From: Microcystis viridis FACHB-1342
Lineage (GTDB): Bacteria; Cyanobacteriota; Cyanobacteriia; Cyanobacteriales; Microcystaceae
DNA length: 54,881 nucleotides
Reading direction: 5' to 3'
NCBI RefSeq assembly: GCF_014698335.1
Contig: NZ_JACJSV010000027.1
Coordinates: 1-54,881 of the forward strand
Shown here: positions 54,347 to 54,881 of the stretch, piece after piece
Position numbering within the stretch: position 1 is the first letter of the stretch
Layout of the letters: each line of letters begins with the position of its first letter
Position numbers and translations under genes: made by a program
Notes under the pieces: generated by a model
What the model saw: only the letters and a program-made list of their open reading frames with translations
Told to the model about the DNA's origin: nothing
The model's database searches: none

Positions 54347-54793
54347 CTATATACTTTTGACTTTTTTATACTGTTCTGTCACGGCGGCATTTAATAGATC
54401 ATCTTTAAAATCTCTGATTAATTTAATTACTAAATTATAAGTATTGATGTATTCTTCATAATCGATAGTTAAATACTTGCCATGAGCAATTTTATTTCTT
54501 GGGGTGAGAAGTTGTTCATCAATAGCTTTCTGCCGCAGTTGATAATCACTATCATCAATTCCTAGAATAGTACAGATATCAGTGAAAACTTCAAAATTGA
54601 GATTAGATTTGGTGTTAATAATATTTTCGTAGGGTATATAAGCTTTATTTTCTAGGTTATCAAGTAAATTTTTGATCATCTCTTTTTGTAACTTAAATTT
54701 ATTGGTTTTTATTAACTCATTTATAGATTTTCTAGAACTAAGGGCAACGAAACAGTAATCCAGTTCATGATAATTTAATTTTCGCCAATTCAA
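54347..54793 (-). CDS. HEPN-domain protein, MAE_28990-like, probably 5'-truncated
   Basis: About 148 codons of open frame; the only start is a TTG at 54793 with no ribosome site, and an in-frame TGA lies 12 bases further upstream. The C-terminal half has TPRNKIAHGKYLTID, the RxxxxH motif of HEPN ribonucleases (Arg-Asn-Lys-Ile-Ala-His). This family was named from Microcystis aeruginosa genes and is linked to toxin-antitoxin or defence functions. Family members as I recall them are longer, with an N-terminal segment not seen here, so the start has probably been lost. An intact short version cannot be ruled out. No partner nucleotidyltransferase is in the window. Confidence 0.65.
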   Translation of the reverse strand: MNWRKLNYHELDYCFVALSSRKSINELIKTNKFKLQKEMIKNLLDNLENKAYIPYENIINTKSNLNFEVFTDICTILGIDDSDYQLRQKAIDEQLLTPRNKIAHGKYLTIDYEEYINTYNLVIKLIRDFKDDLLNAAVTEQYKKVKSI

Positions 54794-54881
54794 AAATGAA
54801 ACGCATCAACCTCAAGAGTTGACAAAGAAAGGCTCATCAGGTACTGTCTGATCATTAACAAAAACAAATCAGACCCAAAAT

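Overview
The window looks like a chromosomal segment of a bloom-forming cyanobacterium, most likely Microcystis aeruginosa or a close relative. The reasons are an ndhA-ndhI-ndhG-ndhE operon, a btpA gene and a rimO-crhR pair in their cyanobacterial forms, an aeruginosin-type peptide cluster, a MAE_28990-like HEPN gene, and many small mobile and repeat elements. The species call is inferred from gene content; no database was searched.

Layout. (1) 1-7.9 kb is accessory DNA. It has an IS30-family transposase end, two CRISPR arrays (15 and 8 copies of one 35-bp repeat), a RelBE-type toxin-antitoxin pair, a broken hicBA pair, a Cas10-like (GGDD) fragment, several miniature elements, the polyphosphate kinase gene on the minus strand, and a second decayed IS30 copy. 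The block [CRISPR leader + ppk 3' end] occurs twice, which records a segmental duplication. The repeat sequence, the leaders and a terminator all indicate that the arrays are transcribed on the minus strand. (2) 7.9-32.9 kb is a plus-strand nonribosomal peptide cluster. It has a loading protein (adenylate-forming domain, ketoreductase, carrier), an FAD halogenase with its own docking domain, an NRPS with epimerase, a type 2 isopentenyl-diphosphate isomerase-like gene, the three Choi genes aerD/aerE/aerF, a sulfotransferase-like gene, a C-A-PCP NRPS, a C-PCP NRPS, a short-chain dehydrogenase, a wrecked NRPS fragment, a hexapeptide acyltransferase and an ABC exporter. Hand-read adenylation codes (Ile-like for AerB, proline-like for AerG1) together with the halogenase and sulfotransferase suggest a chlorinated and perhaps sulfated aeruginosin, of the type hydroxyphenyllactate - D-(allo)Ile - Choi - basic end group.

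(3) 32.9-44.9 kb is mostly housekeeping: a small secreted protein, pyrE, the ndhAIGE operon, ilvD, a TPR protein, a bacterioferritin-like/FTR1 iron pair, and a membrane-anchored receptor-like protein followed by a Pro/Thr/Glu-rich protein. A family of about 0.1-0.2 kb elements beginning GGGTTTGC is scattered between these genes. (4) 45.0-47.8 kb (minus) holds two DNA methyltransferases of different classes around a 71-residue unknown, with no recognisable restriction enzyme. (5) 47.9-52.9 kb is conserved: VKOR-thioredoxin fusion and btpA (minus), then rimO-crhR (plus) ending in a strong terminator. (6) 53.1-54.9 kb has two overlapping unknown genes and a HEPN-domain gene that appears to lack its 5' end, which suggests another defence or conflict locus.

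How it fits together: AerD, AerE and AerF turn prephenate into the Choi precursor. AerA, AerB, AerG1 and AerG2 assemble the peptide, the halogenase and sulfotransferase decorate it, and the ABC protein probably exports it. The left end is a defence island worn down by mobile elements. Coordinates come from reading the sequence by eye, domain limits are approximate, and functions are family-level inferences.
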